DNA from: Methylomarinum sp965277025
GTDB taxonomy: Bacteria > Pseudomonadota > Gammaproteobacteria > Methylococcales > Methylomonadaceae
Direction: 5' to 3'
NCBI GenBank assembly: GCA_965277025.1
Contig: OZ255706.1
Location: 3,906,001-3,970,000, forward strand
DNA: 64,000 nt
A program made the position numbers and the translations under genes. Under the pieces are notes generated by a model. It had not been told where the DNA came from. It was given only the letters and a program-made list of their open reading frames with translations, and ran no database searches. The first letter of the stretch is position 1. Every line of letters begins with the position of its first letter. Shown here piece after piece: positions 45,005 through 54,804 of this stretch.

Positions 45005-45264
45005 TCATTTCCCAAATAACCAGTTATATATGAGCAATCCTGATCCTATATCACCGATTATGCCTAAACAACCGGATGATTGCTGTTTTGATTCTACCGT
45101 ATCTTCAAGTTCATCTGCCAACAAATCAGATGATTGTACTGAATCCTTCAGCTTATCATGCAGCAAATCAAATTCATCCGGCATATCTAATTCCAATTCA
45201 ATCATCAACTCAATTACACCACTCTGATTCTCTTTCTCATTGGGATGACAATATAGATCTGTAA
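45005..45264 (-). pseudogene. Hypothetical protein fragment cut by IS3 copy 2
   Basis: About 85 C-terminal residues, acidic and helical (MIELELDMPDEFDLLHDKLK), ending with a hydrophobic GIIGDIGSGLLIYNWLFGK tail. The N-terminus is replaced by IS3 sequence at 45265. Not recognised. Confidence 0.45.
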
Positions 45265-45329
45265 AGTGGACCCCATTGTCCAGACAAATTATTAGAGAAT
45301 TTAAGATAGAACCCTCATAACAGTCAGGC

Positions 45330-46250
45330 TCAATGGCTCTGGCCCATATTTTCACCCGGCGTCTGCCTGGCAGTGCCGGCATTATATTTATCCACGATTC
45401 TAGCGCCACCTCCCGTGGCGAATTGATAAACCCTGTCTGGCGTTTCATAGCCTAACGACTGATGCGGTCGTTCGCTGTTGTAAAAGGCAAAGTAGTCCGT
45501 TAACCCCGCTGACAGTGCTTGCAGGTTGCCGTATTGCTTCAAATAAACTTCTTCATATTTCACTGTGCGCCAGAGTCGTTCAACAAAGATATTGTCCAGG
45601 GCCCGTCCCCGGCCATCCATGCTGATGGTCACGCCATGCTGACTCAATACCCCGGTGAAGTCCGCGCTGGTGAACTGTGCGCCCTGGTCGGTATTAAATA
45701 TCTCCGGTGTGCCATAGGTCTTGATGGCCTGCTCCAGACAATTTACGCAAAACGCGCTGTCCATGGTATTGGAAAGTTGCCATGCCAATACTTTTCGGCT
45801 GTACCAATCCATGATGGCCACCAGATAAACAAATCCTTGCGGCAGCCGGATATAGGTGATGTCGGTACTCCAAACCTGGTTGGGGCGTGTCACCTCGACG
45901 CCTCTTAACAGATAGGGATAGACTTTATGCTCAGGATGCGGCTTACTGGTGTTCGGGCCCGGCGCCATGCCGACCAGCCCCGGTATGCGCATCAGCCGCT
46001 GAACCCGTTTGCGGTTGACCTGATGGTTAAGGCCGCGTAAATACTTTGTCATACGGCGTGAGCCATAAAAAGGATGCCGGGTATATTCTTCGTCGAGCAA
46101 CCGCAACAGTTGCTGATCTTCAGCAGACACCGGCTGTTGTTGGCGTTTTTTCTGTTCATGGATTACTGAGCGGGTAACGTTCAATAACTGGCATTGCCGA
46201 CTTAACGCCAACTCATCTTTTTGATCCACCCAGCTTTGACGCGTGATCAT
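45330..46250 (-). CDS. IS3-family transposase OrfB (copy 2)
   Basis: 306 residues, identical to copy 1 except a Lys-to-Arg change near the end (GGGAR). All DDE motifs present. Confidence 0.92.
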   Translation of the reverse strand: MITRQSWVDQKDELALSRQCQLLNVTRSVIHEQKKRQQQPVSAEDQQLLRLLDEEYTRHPFYGSRRMTKYLRGLNHQVNRKRVQRLMRIPGLVGMAPGPNTSKPHPEHKVYPYLLRGVEVTRPNQVWSTDITYIRLPQGFVYLVAIMDWYSRKVLAWQLSNTMDSAFCVNCLEQAIKTYGTPEIFNTDQGAQFTSADFTGVLSQHGVTISMDGRGRALDNIFVERLWRTVKYEEVYLKQYGNLQALSAGLTDYFAFYNSERPHQSLGYETPDRVYQFATGGGARIVDKYNAGTARQTPGENMGQSH

Positions 46251-46567
46251 AGGCTGATCCCGGACTTTTTTTTAAGCCAATCCAGTTCCATATTCAACTG
46301 CCCGATTTTGGCGTACAGACGGTCCGGATTGTCTTGCGCCTTCACCGCTTTCGGCCCGCGTTTGCCTTCAAACAGGCTTCCCGCATTGGCCAACAGTTCC
46401 TTTTTCCATTGGCTTACCTGAGATGGATGGACTTCATTCTCTTGAGCAATCTCATTGATCGTTTTGATGTTCTTAATCGCTTCCAGCGCGATTTTGGCCT
46501 TTTGCGCCCCGCTAAAGGTTTTCCGTTTTTTTCGCTCATTTTTTGTACCTCTTTTTTCAATAGTCAT
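46247..46567 (-). CDS. IS3-family transposase OrfA (copy 2), altered N-terminus
   Basis: The same HTH protein as in copy 1, but one T is lost from the run near 46525-46532. The usual start MSEKK is therefore out of frame, and the open frame begins further up as MTIEKRGTKNERKK. It may be poorly translated. Confidence 0.75.
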   Translation of the reverse strand: MTIEKRGTKNERKKRKTFSGAQKAKIALEAIKNIKTINEIAQENEVHPSQVSQWKKELLANAGSLFEGKRGPKAVKAQDNPDRLYAKIGQLNMELDWLKKKSGISL

Positions 46568-46601
46568 AGTTTAAACTATTGTCCGGATTACGGGGTCCAC
46601 T

Positions 46602-47526
46602 ATAGTTTAAGCCTTCTTCCAGACTGGTTTTTGCTTTCCCAGCCTAGCTTTTCAATTTTCGACACATCCAGCAATTTTCTCGGTGTGCCATCCGGCTTGG
46701 ATGTATCAAATATTATTTCCCCTTGAAAGTCTGTCACTTTTGCAATGGTTTCGACTAATTCTTTGATCGTACAATCTGTTCCTGTTCCTACATTGATATG
46801 GGAAAGCATCGGCTGAGTGACTTGATTATATTTTTCTTTGTCCAGATTCATGACAAAGACAGAGGCCTCGGCCAAGTCATCAACGTAGAGAAATTCTCGC
46901 ATGGGTTTACCACTCCCCCATGCGGTTACTTGGGATTTATTGTTGATTTTGGCTTCATGAAAGCGCCTGATTAAGGCTGGGATAACGTGAGCGTTTTCAG
47001 GGTGAAAATTATCATTGGGGCCATAAAGATTGGTTGGCATGATACTTCGATAATCCCGGCCATATTGGCGGTTGTAGCTTTCGCACAGTTTAATACCAGC
47101 TATTTTGGCAATGGCATAGGGTTCATTAGTGTTTTCCAGTGTTCCTGTCAGCAGTGCTTCTTCTTTCATGGGCTGCTGGGCTAATTTTGGATAAATACAG
47201 GATGATCCTAAAAACAGCAGTTTTTGAACATTATTCTGATGAGCGGCATGGATGATATTGGCTTCTATCATCAGGTTTTGGTAGATAAATTCAGCGGGGT
47301 AGGTGTTGTTGGCATGGATGCCGCCGACTTTGGCTGCCGCCAGATACACCTGATCAATTTGGTTGTCGGCAAAAAATTGATTAACCGCTTGTTGGTTGGT
47401 CAAATCCAGTTCGCTTCGGCTGGCGGTGACTAAATGATTACGTTCATCTTTTTGCAGTTGCCGCATGATGGCCGAGCCGACCATGCCATTGTGGCCTGCG
47501 ATAAAAATTTTGGTCATATCATCCAT
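46602..47526 (-). pseudogene. fcl: GDP-L-fucose synthase, frameshifted and cut by IS3
   Basis: An extended SDR enzyme converting GDP-4-keto-6-deoxymannose to GDP-L-fucose. The Rossmann motif GHNGMVGS is at residues 11-18; the catalytic Tyr and Lys are in YAIAKIAG. The body is intact, but near 46645 an extra G (GGG instead of GG) shifts the frame. The expected end W-KAKTSLEEGLNKTYQWF is replaced by ESKNQSGRRLK, and IS3 copy 2 then cuts the gene after TTAAAC. The same extra G is in the second partial copy at 51973. Confidence 0.85.
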
Positions 47527-47531
47527 GCCTT

Positions 47532-47796
47532 TTACCGTTCTTCATATTCTAATCTAATGCTCTGTTGCCACTGGACAGGGTCAATATTTCTTGAGTTCAA
47601 CAAACCCGCGATTTTTTGAAACCGCTGCTTATTTGCTCTGGTTTTCTTTTTTTTATCTTCGAGATCATCGTCAAAAGGCAATACTAACAGTTCAATATTT
47701 TTATCAACGGAGCAGTTCTTGTTGTAATTTCCTTGCATATTTCGCTAAATTTTCCTGTGTTTCGATTAATATCTCATAACTTTTAAGTGCAGTCAT
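47532..47796 (-). pseudogene. Hypothetical small protein, frameshifted
   Basis: ATG 47796 gives MTALKSYEILIETQENLAKYARKLQQELLR, then TGA; the next frame continues DKNIELLVLPFDDDLEDKKKKTRANKQRFQKI to the stop at 47532. The two halves read as one helical protein of about 87 residues. Family not recognised. It lies six bases upstream of fcl. Confidence 0.45.
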
Positions 47797-47806
47797 TAAA
47801 GCTTGT

Positions 47807-49028
47807 CTCTGTACATGACAAAAAATATTAAAAGCTGGCGTAGCTCGTTGAAATGTAATTAAATACCGCATTTTGTTTTAGCGAATATGAATAACGGGAC
47901 ATTACAAATCAACGAGCTGACCGTCATATTAACTGAGCACTTTCAATGGAACAAGGCAAGAATCGTTTGTTTTGTGGGTATGTTAATTGCTTTGATGGCA
48001 GTTAGCACGGTCAATCTGGCCCAGCTCGCCGTATTCTTTCCCCGTCGGGCAAAAATTTCCTCACGATATCGACGGATGCAACGATTTTTCAGTGACCATT
48101 GGCTGGATTACAATGAAGTCGCTCATTTCATCATGAAACTGTTTGGTTTCACTGATCAGGATTACTATCTGACGTTAGACAGGACGAATTGGAAGTGGGG
48201 TAAAACCAATATTAATCTGCTGGTGCTTGCCGTGGTTTATCGGGGTGCCGCCATTCCGGTGTATTGGTTGCCTTTAAACAAGCGGGGCAACTCTAATACG
48301 AAGGAACGTATAGCGCTGATGAAACGCTTTATTGCGCAGTTTGGCCGACATCACATCAAAGGTCTTTTGGCTGATCGGGAGTTTATTGGAGACGAATGGA
48401 TGGGCTGGTTGTTTGAGCAAGAGATTCCCTTTTATATCCGTATTCGCAACAACGCCTGGACAACCAATGCCCAAGGCCAGCGAATACGCGTAGAGCGTTT
48501 GTTTTATGGGCTTAAGCCGGGTAGCACACGACACCTCTCAACAGCGCGCTATTCGGGAAATTGTTCAATTTATCTCAGTGGGTTACGGCTGAGTGATGGT
48601 GAGTTATTAATCATCGTCTGTCAGCATTTGAACCCTGATGCGATTAAAATTTATGGCTTGCGTTGGGAAATCGAAACGCTTTTCGGCGGTTTAAAAGGAC
48701 GGGGATTCAAACTTGAGGAAACGCGTGTAGTCGGTTATCTTCGGATCAAAAAATTGTTAGTACTTCCCGTTATTGCTTTCTGTTGGTCACATAAAGCAGG
48801 CGAATGGAAACATGATTGCGAGTTACCAATAAAAACCAAAACACATCAGCGGCTCGCGCAAAGCCTGTTTCGATATGGATTAGATTGTATCCGCTCAACC
48901 TTGTTTAATGTCTTATCTCAATCAAAAAGGATGATTAGAAAAGTGATTGCTCTTTTGCAACCCATACCTTTTGTCACTGGAATACATGAGACTCATTTGT
49001 CATAAGTTAATTTTTGTCATGTACAGAG
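47807..49028 (+). mobile_element. IS4-family element, copy D, complete
   Basis: 1222 bp, same ends as copy C. Flanks (TTGT at left, GCCAAAG at right) show no target duplication. Confidence 0.93.
47887..49005 (+). CDS. IS4-family transposase (copy D)
   Basis: 372 residues, all catalytic motifs as in copy C. A few substitutions (FFPRRAK, NNAWTTN, RYSGNCS) distinguish it. Confidence 0.93.
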   Translation: MNNGTLQINELTVILTEHFQWNKARIVCFVGMLIALMAVSTVNLAQLAVFFPRRAKISSRYRRMQRFFSDHWLDYNEVAHFIMKLFGFTDQDYYLTLDRTNWKWGKTNINLLVLAVVYRGAAIPVYWLPLNKRGNSNTKERIALMKRFIAQFGRHHIKGLLADREFIGDEWMGWLFEQEIPFYIRIRNNAWTTNAQGQRIRVERLFYGLKPGSTRHLSTARYSGNCSIYLSGLRLSDGELLIIVCQHLNPDAIKIYGLRWEIETLFGGLKGRGFKLEETRVVGYLRIKKLLVLPVIAFCWSHKAGEWKHDCELPIKTKTHQRLAQSLFRYGLDCIRSTLFNVLSQSKRMIRKVIALLQPIPFVTGIHETHLS

Positions 49029-49076
49029 GCCAAAGATAAACGTAACTACTCAGCGTATTTTACCAAAAGCATCAGG

Positions 49077-50489
49077 TCACTGAGTAAATTCCGGTAATTT
49101 CCCCTTAAATACCAGTACCAACGCTTCAGAGGCACTGACATGATGTTTACGACAAGTGGATAGATATCCCCGAATACGGCAGAAGGTGATGGCACCCTGC
49201 TCACTCCTGAAACACCCCGATATTTTTTGCTGCACCCTGGTCATGCGGATATCATTCTCACCGAGATTATTAGTAAATGGCACATCTATTTCTCTCATAA
49301 AGCGTAAGACATCATCCTGGTAATTGATCAGCCGTTCCAGTAAGTTTCTGGATTTACTGCGCTTGAGGCGCCCACGTTTGGGTTTACCGGGCAACGGGGT
49401 TGGTGGCGGACATTCAATTTGTGCTTTCTCTAATAAATCTCGATATCGTCGTCGATAACAGGCCGCTTTTCTTGCTTCAAGCTTCCCCCCGGCATCATCG
49501 ACGACCTGATTGATCTTTTTTAACCGGGTTTCCATTTCTTTGGCCCACTGCTGTCCATCCTGCTCCCAGGCACGGGTCAGTTCACGCAGATGATGCGCAT
49601 TGCACAAGGCATGAGTGAAGGGGGACTTGTAGTAAGGCTTCCAGTGATCGTGGCATAAAATGCCATGAAAGTCAGGCAGGATGCCAATGACATCCATCGC
49701 TTCCTTGCCCCGTTTTACATGGGGAAAATAATGTGTCCATAAATCATTAGAAGCACAATGCAACCAGTACCTGGCGCCATTGATGTTAATGCCCGTTTCA
49801 TCGGCATGTACAACAGAAGCTGCCGCCAGTCTTTGCTTGCAAATCGGCTCAAAGGATGCCAGCTTCTCAAAGGCTGGTTGATTGAAATTAACCAGCGAAC
49901 CTTCACTGATGGGGATCTGTAATTGATCGGAAAAATAATCCTTGATGCGCTGGCAGGGCAATAATTGGTACTGCGAAAGATACACGGCGTGCGCCTTGAG
50001 TTGGTCACCATATTGCACGGCTTTTGTTACGCCCTCGGGAAAAGGAGCAACAAACCGACGACCTTGTTCATCGATAAGCCTTTGCGCACGATATTCCGTC
50101 ACAATCCGTGAAATATCAATATCAAATACCTGCCGGGTTTCAAAGCCATCTGCCGTGTAGCTTCCGGCTGGCAAGGTACGGCGATCAATCTTGATGGAGA
50201 TAACGTCATCGGGATCATCGACTTTAACCAGCGTGGTGCCAATATGCCCTTTCTGTCCACCACCTGGTTTTTTTGATCCGGCCCGTGCTTTCCTTTTACG
50301 ATCAGGATCACTTGATGGCGGCCTGGAACTGTTACTGCTGTTAAGTCCGAGCCGATGCATCAAGAGCGTGACCAGCAACAACAATATCTCCAGCGAAGAC
50401 CGCAGCGCCGGAGATAAATCGGCTTCATCTTCAATCAGCTGCCGGGCATTGGTAATGGCAGCCTCTACATCAATGGAATCAATCTTCAA
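49077..50489 (-). CDS. IS66-family transposase TnpC
   Basis: 470 residues from TTG 50489. An N-terminal coiled coil precedes NSSNSSRPPSSD, the family signature, and catalytic motifs ASVVHADETGIN, ILCHDHWKPYY and PFTNNLGENDIRM (D, D, E). It is intact; the ISAs1 insertion lies in the non-coding end upstream. Confidence 0.92.
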   Translation of the reverse strand: MKIDSIDVEAAITNARQLIEDEADLSPALRSSLEILLLLVTLLMHRLGLNSSNSSRPPSSDPDRKRKARAGSKKPGGGQKGHIGTTLVKVDDPDDVISIKIDRRTLPAGSYTADGFETRQVFDIDISRIVTEYRAQRLIDEQGRRFVAPFPEGVTKAVQYGDQLKAHAVYLSQYQLLPCQRIKDYFSDQLQIPISEGSLVNFNQPAFEKLASFEPICKQRLAAASVVHADETGININGARYWLHCASNDLWTHYFPHVKRGKEAMDVIGILPDFHGILCHDHWKPYYKSPFTHALCNAHHLRELTRAWEQDGQQWAKEMETRLKKINQVVDDAGGKLEARKAACYRRRYRDLLEKAQIECPPPTPLPGKPKRGRLKRSKSRNLLERLINYQDDVLRFMREIDVPFTNNLGENDIRMTRVQQKISGCFRSEQGAITFCRIRGYLSTCRKHHVSASEALVLVFKGKLPEFTQ

Positions 50490-50670
50490 TGAAACGGCCT
50501 GTGTGTTTAAGTACAGGACTCTTGTCTCATGGCTTTTGAAATACGAATTTTTGCCTCTGTGTTGCCCGTCATCGTATTTTAGAAATGCACGGCAGCAGGG
50601 CTATTGGGCATTGCTTATAAGGCAACACGCCTCAACTAACGCAGGCTAATACAGTAAACCTCTTGCGCCA

Positions 50671-51883
50671 CAGGGCCAGCGCATAAAAACTCACCCAAAT
50701 ATCACTTGAGCCCTGAAGTCATCGCTGAGGGCTGCCTTGAAGCGCTTGCGCTTAATGCTCAGGCGCGACGGTTCGCGCTTGAGCCAATTGAGCGCCAATT
50801 GGCGGATGATATTGAAGTTGCCCGGTGATTCGCCCTTGCGAATTCGTGACTCGTCTTCACGAAACGTGACATCCAATACCCAATGCAGGCTGTTCTCCAC
50901 GCCCCAGTGGGAGCGCACAGCGTTGGCGAAGGTTTCAACACTATCAAGCGTGGTGATGTAGTAGCGACGCTCAATGGTTTGTCGTTCGCCGATCTGGCGT
51001 TCACACTCCACCATGCCAATGCCCTTGAGTCCTTGCCAGCGCCGGGGCGAAGGCAAGGTGTCCAGACAATCAGCCAGGTAGTAGCGGCGCTGTTCAATCC
51101 GGCCGTGTCCGACATCGACCTGTTCGTGGTGGCCCAGTAGCGCCTGACCGTCCTCAACACCGCCATCCACCGCCACGGCAAAGCAATCCACGATCGCTTC
51201 ATGCAAGGACTTCTGGTTGCCCTTGACCGCCAGGGCGTAATCAGCCCCTTTCTCGACGATCTTGCCAGCAATCTTTTCCTGGCATCCCATCGCGTCAATG
51301 GTCACGATGCAGCCTTTAATTTCCAGCATGGCCAACAGTCGGGGAATGGCGGTAATTTCATTGGACTTCTCCTGTGTTTTGACCTGACCCAGGGAGAGCC
51401 CCGTCTGGCTTGCCCAGGCGCTGACCATGTGGATCGCGCCCATCTTGTCCTCCTGATCAAAGGACCGGCGCGCCGTTTTGCCGTCAATGGCAACCACTTC
51501 CCCCTCGGTCAGTCTGGCGACACTTTGCACCCAGCGACTGAAACAGGCGCTGACTTCCTCGGCCGGCAACCGTGACATCAGGCGGGCAATGCAGTCGTGC
51601 GAGGGGATTCCGTTTTCCAACGCTATCCATTGCCGCAGCCAGTCTTGTTTCTCTTTGCCGAAGGCTTCTATGGCCTCCCGGCCTTCAGCGCCACTGACCA
51701 CCGCGCAGATGGTCAGTACGATAATATCCAGCAGTTGATGACGCTTGTGGCGTTCAATTCGCGGGTCTTCCAGGCTTGAAAAGGCTTCTTGCAGGCTCAG
51801 GGACATTTTGATTCCTCATACAGTTTTGCATGAATGATACTGAACTCGCTGTTTTAACAGGATCTTTTTATGCGCTGGCCCTG
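50671..51883 (-). mobile_element. ISAs1-family element nested in IS66
   Basis: 1213 bp with ends CAGGGCCAGCGCATAAAAA (left) and its complement at right, and a 10-bp target duplication TCTTGCGCCA (50661-50670, 51884-51893). The uninterrupted site is seen in the IS66 copy at 63258-63267. Confidence 0.92.
50691..51806 (-). CDS. ISAs1-family transposase
   Basis: 371 residues: N-terminal DUF4338-like region (SLEDPRIERHKRHQLLDII), catalytic VVAIDGKTARRSF (D), CIVTIDAMGCQ (D), and the C-terminal HWGVENSLHWVLDVTFREDE (E region). Complete, probably functional. Confidence 0.92.
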   Translation of the reverse strand: MSLSLQEAFSSLEDPRIERHKRHQLLDIIVLTICAVVSGAEGREAIEAFGKEKQDWLRQWIALENGIPSHDCIARLMSRLPAEEVSACFSRWVQSVARLTEGEVVAIDGKTARRSFDQEDKMGAIHMVSAWASQTGLSLGQVKTQEKSNEITAIPRLLAMLEIKGCIVTIDAMGCQEKIAGKIVEKGADYALAVKGNQKSLHEAIVDCFAVAVDGGVEDGQALLGHHEQVDVGHGRIEQRRYYLADCLDTLPSPRRWQGLKGIGMVECERQIGERQTIERRYYITTLDSVETFANAVRSHWGVENSLHWVLDVTFREDESRIRKGESPGNFNIIRQLALNWLKREPSRLSIKRKRFKAALSDDFRAQVIFG

Positions 51884-51972
51884 TCTTGCGCCAGGTGTTG
51901 CCGTTAGAAAATCAAAAATAACGCTAAAATCGTGTCAAGCAGTTTTTTTACTTATTTACGCTGAGTAGTTAC

Positions 51973-52251
51973 AATATAATCAAGTCACTCAGCCGATGCT
52001 TTCCCATATCAATGTAGGAACAGGAACAGATTGTACGATCAAAGAATTAGTCGAAACCATTGCAAAAGTGACAGACTTTCAAGGGGAAATAATATTTGAT
52101 ACATCCAAGCCGGATGGTACACCGAGAAAATTGCTGGATGTGTCGAAAATTGAAAAGCTAGGCTGGGAAAGCAAAAACCAGTCTGGAAGAAGGCTTAAAC
52201 AAAACCTATCAGTGGTTCTTACAACATAACGATAGTTATAGGCATGCATAA
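51973..52251 (+). pseudogene. fcl 3' fragment, second copy
   Basis: The last 90 or so codons of the GDP-L-fucose synthase gene, starting at the IS66 junction (AATATAATCAAG). It is identical to the overlapping part of 46602-46840 but inverted, and carries the same extra G. In the corrected frame it ends KTYQWFLQHNDSYRHA with TAA at 52249-52251, which the other copy lacks. Confidence 0.85.
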
Positions 52252-52379
52252 GTTAATGGAAATAAAGAAGGATACAGGCAGAATCTTATAATGTTTAATC
52301 TCTGTACATGACAAAAAATATTAAAAGCTAGCGTAGCTCGTTGAAATGTAATTAAATACCGCATTTTGTTTTAGCGAAT

Positions 52380-53783
52380 ATGAATAACGGGACATTACAA
52401 ATCAACGAGCTGACCGTCATATTAACTGAGCACTTTCAATGGAACAAGGCAAGAATCGTTTGTTTTGTGGGTATGTTAATTGCTTTGATGGCAGTTAGCA
52501 CGGTCAATCTGGCCCAGCTCGCCGTATTCTTTCCCAGTCGGGCAAAAATTTCCTCACGATATCGACGGATGCAACGATTTTTCAGTGACCATTGGCTGGA
52601 TTACAATGAAGTCGCTCATTTCATCATGAAACTGTTTGGTTTCACTGATCAGGATTACTATCTGACGTTAGACAGGACGAATTGGAAGTGGGGTAAAACC
52701 AATATTAATCTGCTGGTGCTTGCCGTGGTTTATCGGGGTGCCGCCATTCCTGTGTATTGGTTGCCTTTAAACAAGCGGGGCAACTCTAATACGAAGGAAC
52801 GTATAGCGCTGATGAAACGCTTTATTGCGCAGTTTGGCTGACATCACATCAAAGGTCTTTTGGCTGATCGGGAGTTTATTGGAGACGAATGGATGGGCTG
52901 GTTGTTTGAGCAAGAGATTCCCTTTTATATCCGTATTCGCAACAACGCCAGGACAACCAATGCCCAAGGCCAGCGAATACGCGTAGAGCGTTTGTTTTAT
53001 GGGCTTAAGCCGGGTAGCACACGACACCTCTCAACAGCGCGCTATTTGGGAAATTGTTCAATTTATCTCAGTGGGTTACGGCTGAGTGATGGTGAGTTAT
53101 TAATCATCGTCTGTCAGCATTTGAACCCTGATGCGATTAGAATTTATGGCTTGCGTTGGGAAATCGAAACGCTTTTCGGCGGTTTAAAAGGACGGGGATT
53201 CAAACTTGAGGAAACGCGTGTAGTCGGTTATCTTCGGATCAAAAAATTGTTAGTACTTCCCGTTATTGCTTTCTGTTGGTCACATAAAGCAGGCGAATGG
53301 AAACATGATTGCGAGTTACCAATAAAAACCAACGCTGCCCGCCATGGAGAGCGAAGCGAAGGCGGGTAGTCCCCGGTAGCCGCGAGGCGACACGGGATAC
53401 CCGACGTGCCGAAGGCGCCAAAGGGGATCCCAAGGGAGCATCCGAACGCGGCGTCCAGTCATATGGGAGGCCGGTGTGTAGCCGCAACGAGCTTGCGATG
53501 TTGTGGCGGAACGCCGGGTGACCAGGACGGCCGGGGCACCAATGAGTTGTCGAAGATCGAGTCGATTTTGGGGACTTGGATGTCCCAAAATCTTTCACGA
53601 GATCGAAGACTCGCTTGAACACATCAGCGGCTCGCGCAAAGCCTGTTTCGATATGGATTAGATTGTATCCGCTCAACGTTGTTTAATGTCTTATCTCAAT
53701 CAAAAAGGATGATTAGAAAAGTGATTGCTCTTTTGCAACCCATACCTTTTGTCACTGGAATACATGAGACTCATTTGTCATAA
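52380..53783 (+). pseudogene. IS4-family transposase, inactivated (copy E)
   Basis: The same frame as copies C and D, but CGA (Arg after IAQFG) is TGA at 52839-52841, and a 285-bp insertion lies in the 3' part after ELPIKT. It cannot make a full transposase. Confidence 0.92.
53333..53617 (+). ncRNA. 285-bp structured insertion, HEARO/omega-RNA-like
   Basis: The insertion is precise: the flanks ACCAA and AACACATCAG join to the intact IS4 sequence. It is GC-rich, has no ORF of note and can form several hairpins: CTGCCCGCC/GGCGGGTAG (53335-53367), GCCGCGAGGC, ATTTTGGGGAC/GTCCCAAAAT, and CGAGTC/GACTCG closing the 3' part. The stretches GCCGCGAGG and GGCGCCAAAGGGGAT resemble, from memory, HEARO RNAs, the guide RNAs of IscB nucleases, some of which move without an ORF. 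Identification needs a covariance-model search. Confidence 0.45.
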
Positions 53784-53806
53784 GTTAATTTTTGTCATGT
53801 ACAGAG

Positions 53807-54802
53807 ATGTTTAATAATCAAACAATACTCATTACTGGTGGTACAGGGTCATTTGGTAAAAAATACACCCAAATAATACTTGAAAAGTATTCACCAAAGA
53901 AAATTATCATCTTTTCTCGAGATGAACTAAAGCAATTCGAAATGCAGCAGAACTTCAATGATGAATGTATGCGTTATTTTATTGGTGATGTTCGCGACCA
54001 ATCAAGGTTGTTTGAAGCCATGGAAGGGGTCGATTATGTCATTCATGCAGCTGCGATGAAACATGTGCCGGCGGCAGAATATAATCCAATGGAATGCATA
54101 AAAACCAATATTCATGGTGCTGAAAATGTGATAAAAGCAGCTATTCATAACAACGTAAAAAAAGTCATTGCACTTTCAACCGATAAAGCGGCGAATCCTA
54201 TTAACTTATATGGTGCGACCAAATTAGCTTCTGATAAATTGTTTGTGGCAGCGAATAACATGGTGGGCAAACGAGAACTCCGTTTTTCTGTCGTCCGATA
54301 TGGCAATGTTATAGGTTCCAGAGGGTCGGTCATTCCTTATTTTCAAAAATTGATCGCTGATGGTGCGAAGGCGTTACCGATTACGCATCCAGAAATGACA
54401 AGATTTATGATTACCTTACGTCAAGGTGTCGAATTTGTGTTGAAAAATTTTGAAAGGATGCAAGGGGGTGAAATATTTGTTCCTAAAATTCCTTCAATGT
54501 ATATGACAGAGTTAGCGGCCGCGATAGCGTCTGATTTACCTCAAAAAATTATAGGTATCAGACCTGGGGAAAAATTACATGAAATTATGTGTCCTGCTGA
54601 TGATAGTCATTTAACAATTGAGTTTGATGATCATTATGTCATTTGCCCGACAATTCAATTCTCACATCAAGCTGAGTACCAAAAAAACAGGCTAAATGAA
54701 GAGGGTAATTTTGTTAAGCAGGGGTTTGAATACAACTCAGGAAACAATTCAGAATGGTTAACTCATACAGAGTTGATGTCCATGTTAGCTGAAATTGATT
54801 AA
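53807..54802 (+). CDS. pseB: UDP-GlcNAc 4,6-dehydratase (inverting), PseB
   Basis: First step of pseudaminic acid synthesis: UDP-GlcNAc to UDP-4-keto-6-deoxy-L-AltNAc. An SDR enzyme of 331 residues from ATG 53807 (MFNNQTILITGGTGSFGKK, with the GGTGSFG nucleotide motif). HAAAMKHVPAAEYNP and LSTDKAANPINLYGATK are highly characteristic. The IS4 copy is inserted exactly at its start, with the ATG in the target repeat; no ribosome-binding site remains directly upstream, so expression probably depends on the IS or is weak. Confidence 0.92.
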   Translation: MFNNQTILITGGTGSFGKKYTQIILEKYSPKKIIIFSRDELKQFEMQQNFNDECMRYFIGDVRDQSRLFEAMEGVDYVIHAAAMKHVPAAEYNPMECIKTNIHGAENVIKAAIHNNVKKVIALSTDKAANPINLYGATKLASDKLFVAANNMVGKRELRFSVVRYGNVIGSRGSVIPYFQKLIADGAKALPITHPEMTRFMITLRQGVEFVLKNFERMQGGEIFVPKIPSMYMTELAAAIASDLPQKIIGIRPGEKLHEIMCPADDSHLTIEFDDHYVICPTIQFSHQAEYQKNRLNEEGNFVKQGFEYNSGNNSEWLTHTELMSMLAEID

Positions 54803-54804
54803 CT

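Larger units (their letters stand above)
45265..46601 (-). mobile_element. IS3-family element, copy 2
   Basis: 1337 bp, the same element as 9186-10523, one base shorter in a T run of the OrfA start region. Flanks (GTAA at left, TATAGTTTAA at right) share no target duplication, so one side has been rearranged. The right flank is the end of a GDP-fucose synthase gene. Confidence 0.9.
49042..51972 (-). mobile_element. IS66-family element, copy 1, containing an ISAs1 element
   Basis: Ends GTAACTACTCAGCGTA and TACGCTGAGTAGTTAC are inverted repeats. Without the nested ISAs1 the element is about 1.7 kb and codes only for TnpC, as in the ISBst12-like group of IS66. The right flank AATATAAT (51973-51980) would be its 8-bp target repeat, but it is absent at the left side. 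Confidence 0.88.
52300..53806 (+). mobile_element. IS4-family element, copy E, with 285-bp insertion
   Basis: 1507 bp, i.e. the 1222-bp element plus a 285-bp insertion (53333-53617). A 9-bp target duplication ATGTTTAAT (52291-52299 and 53807-53815) contains the start codon of pseB. Confidence 0.93.

Noticed and set aside
9186..46601. Composite transposon bounded by the two IS3 copies
   Set aside because: Copy 1 has its own ATAA target repeat on both sides, and copy 2 has none; the 36-kb interval is full of unrelated rearrangements.
53333..53617. Group II intron or integron cassette
   Set aside because: No domain V-like hairpin, no reverse transcriptase and no attC-type ends are visible; flanks join precisely.
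54145..54333. Minus-strand frame in pseB
   Set aside because: Antisense to a conserved enzyme domain.
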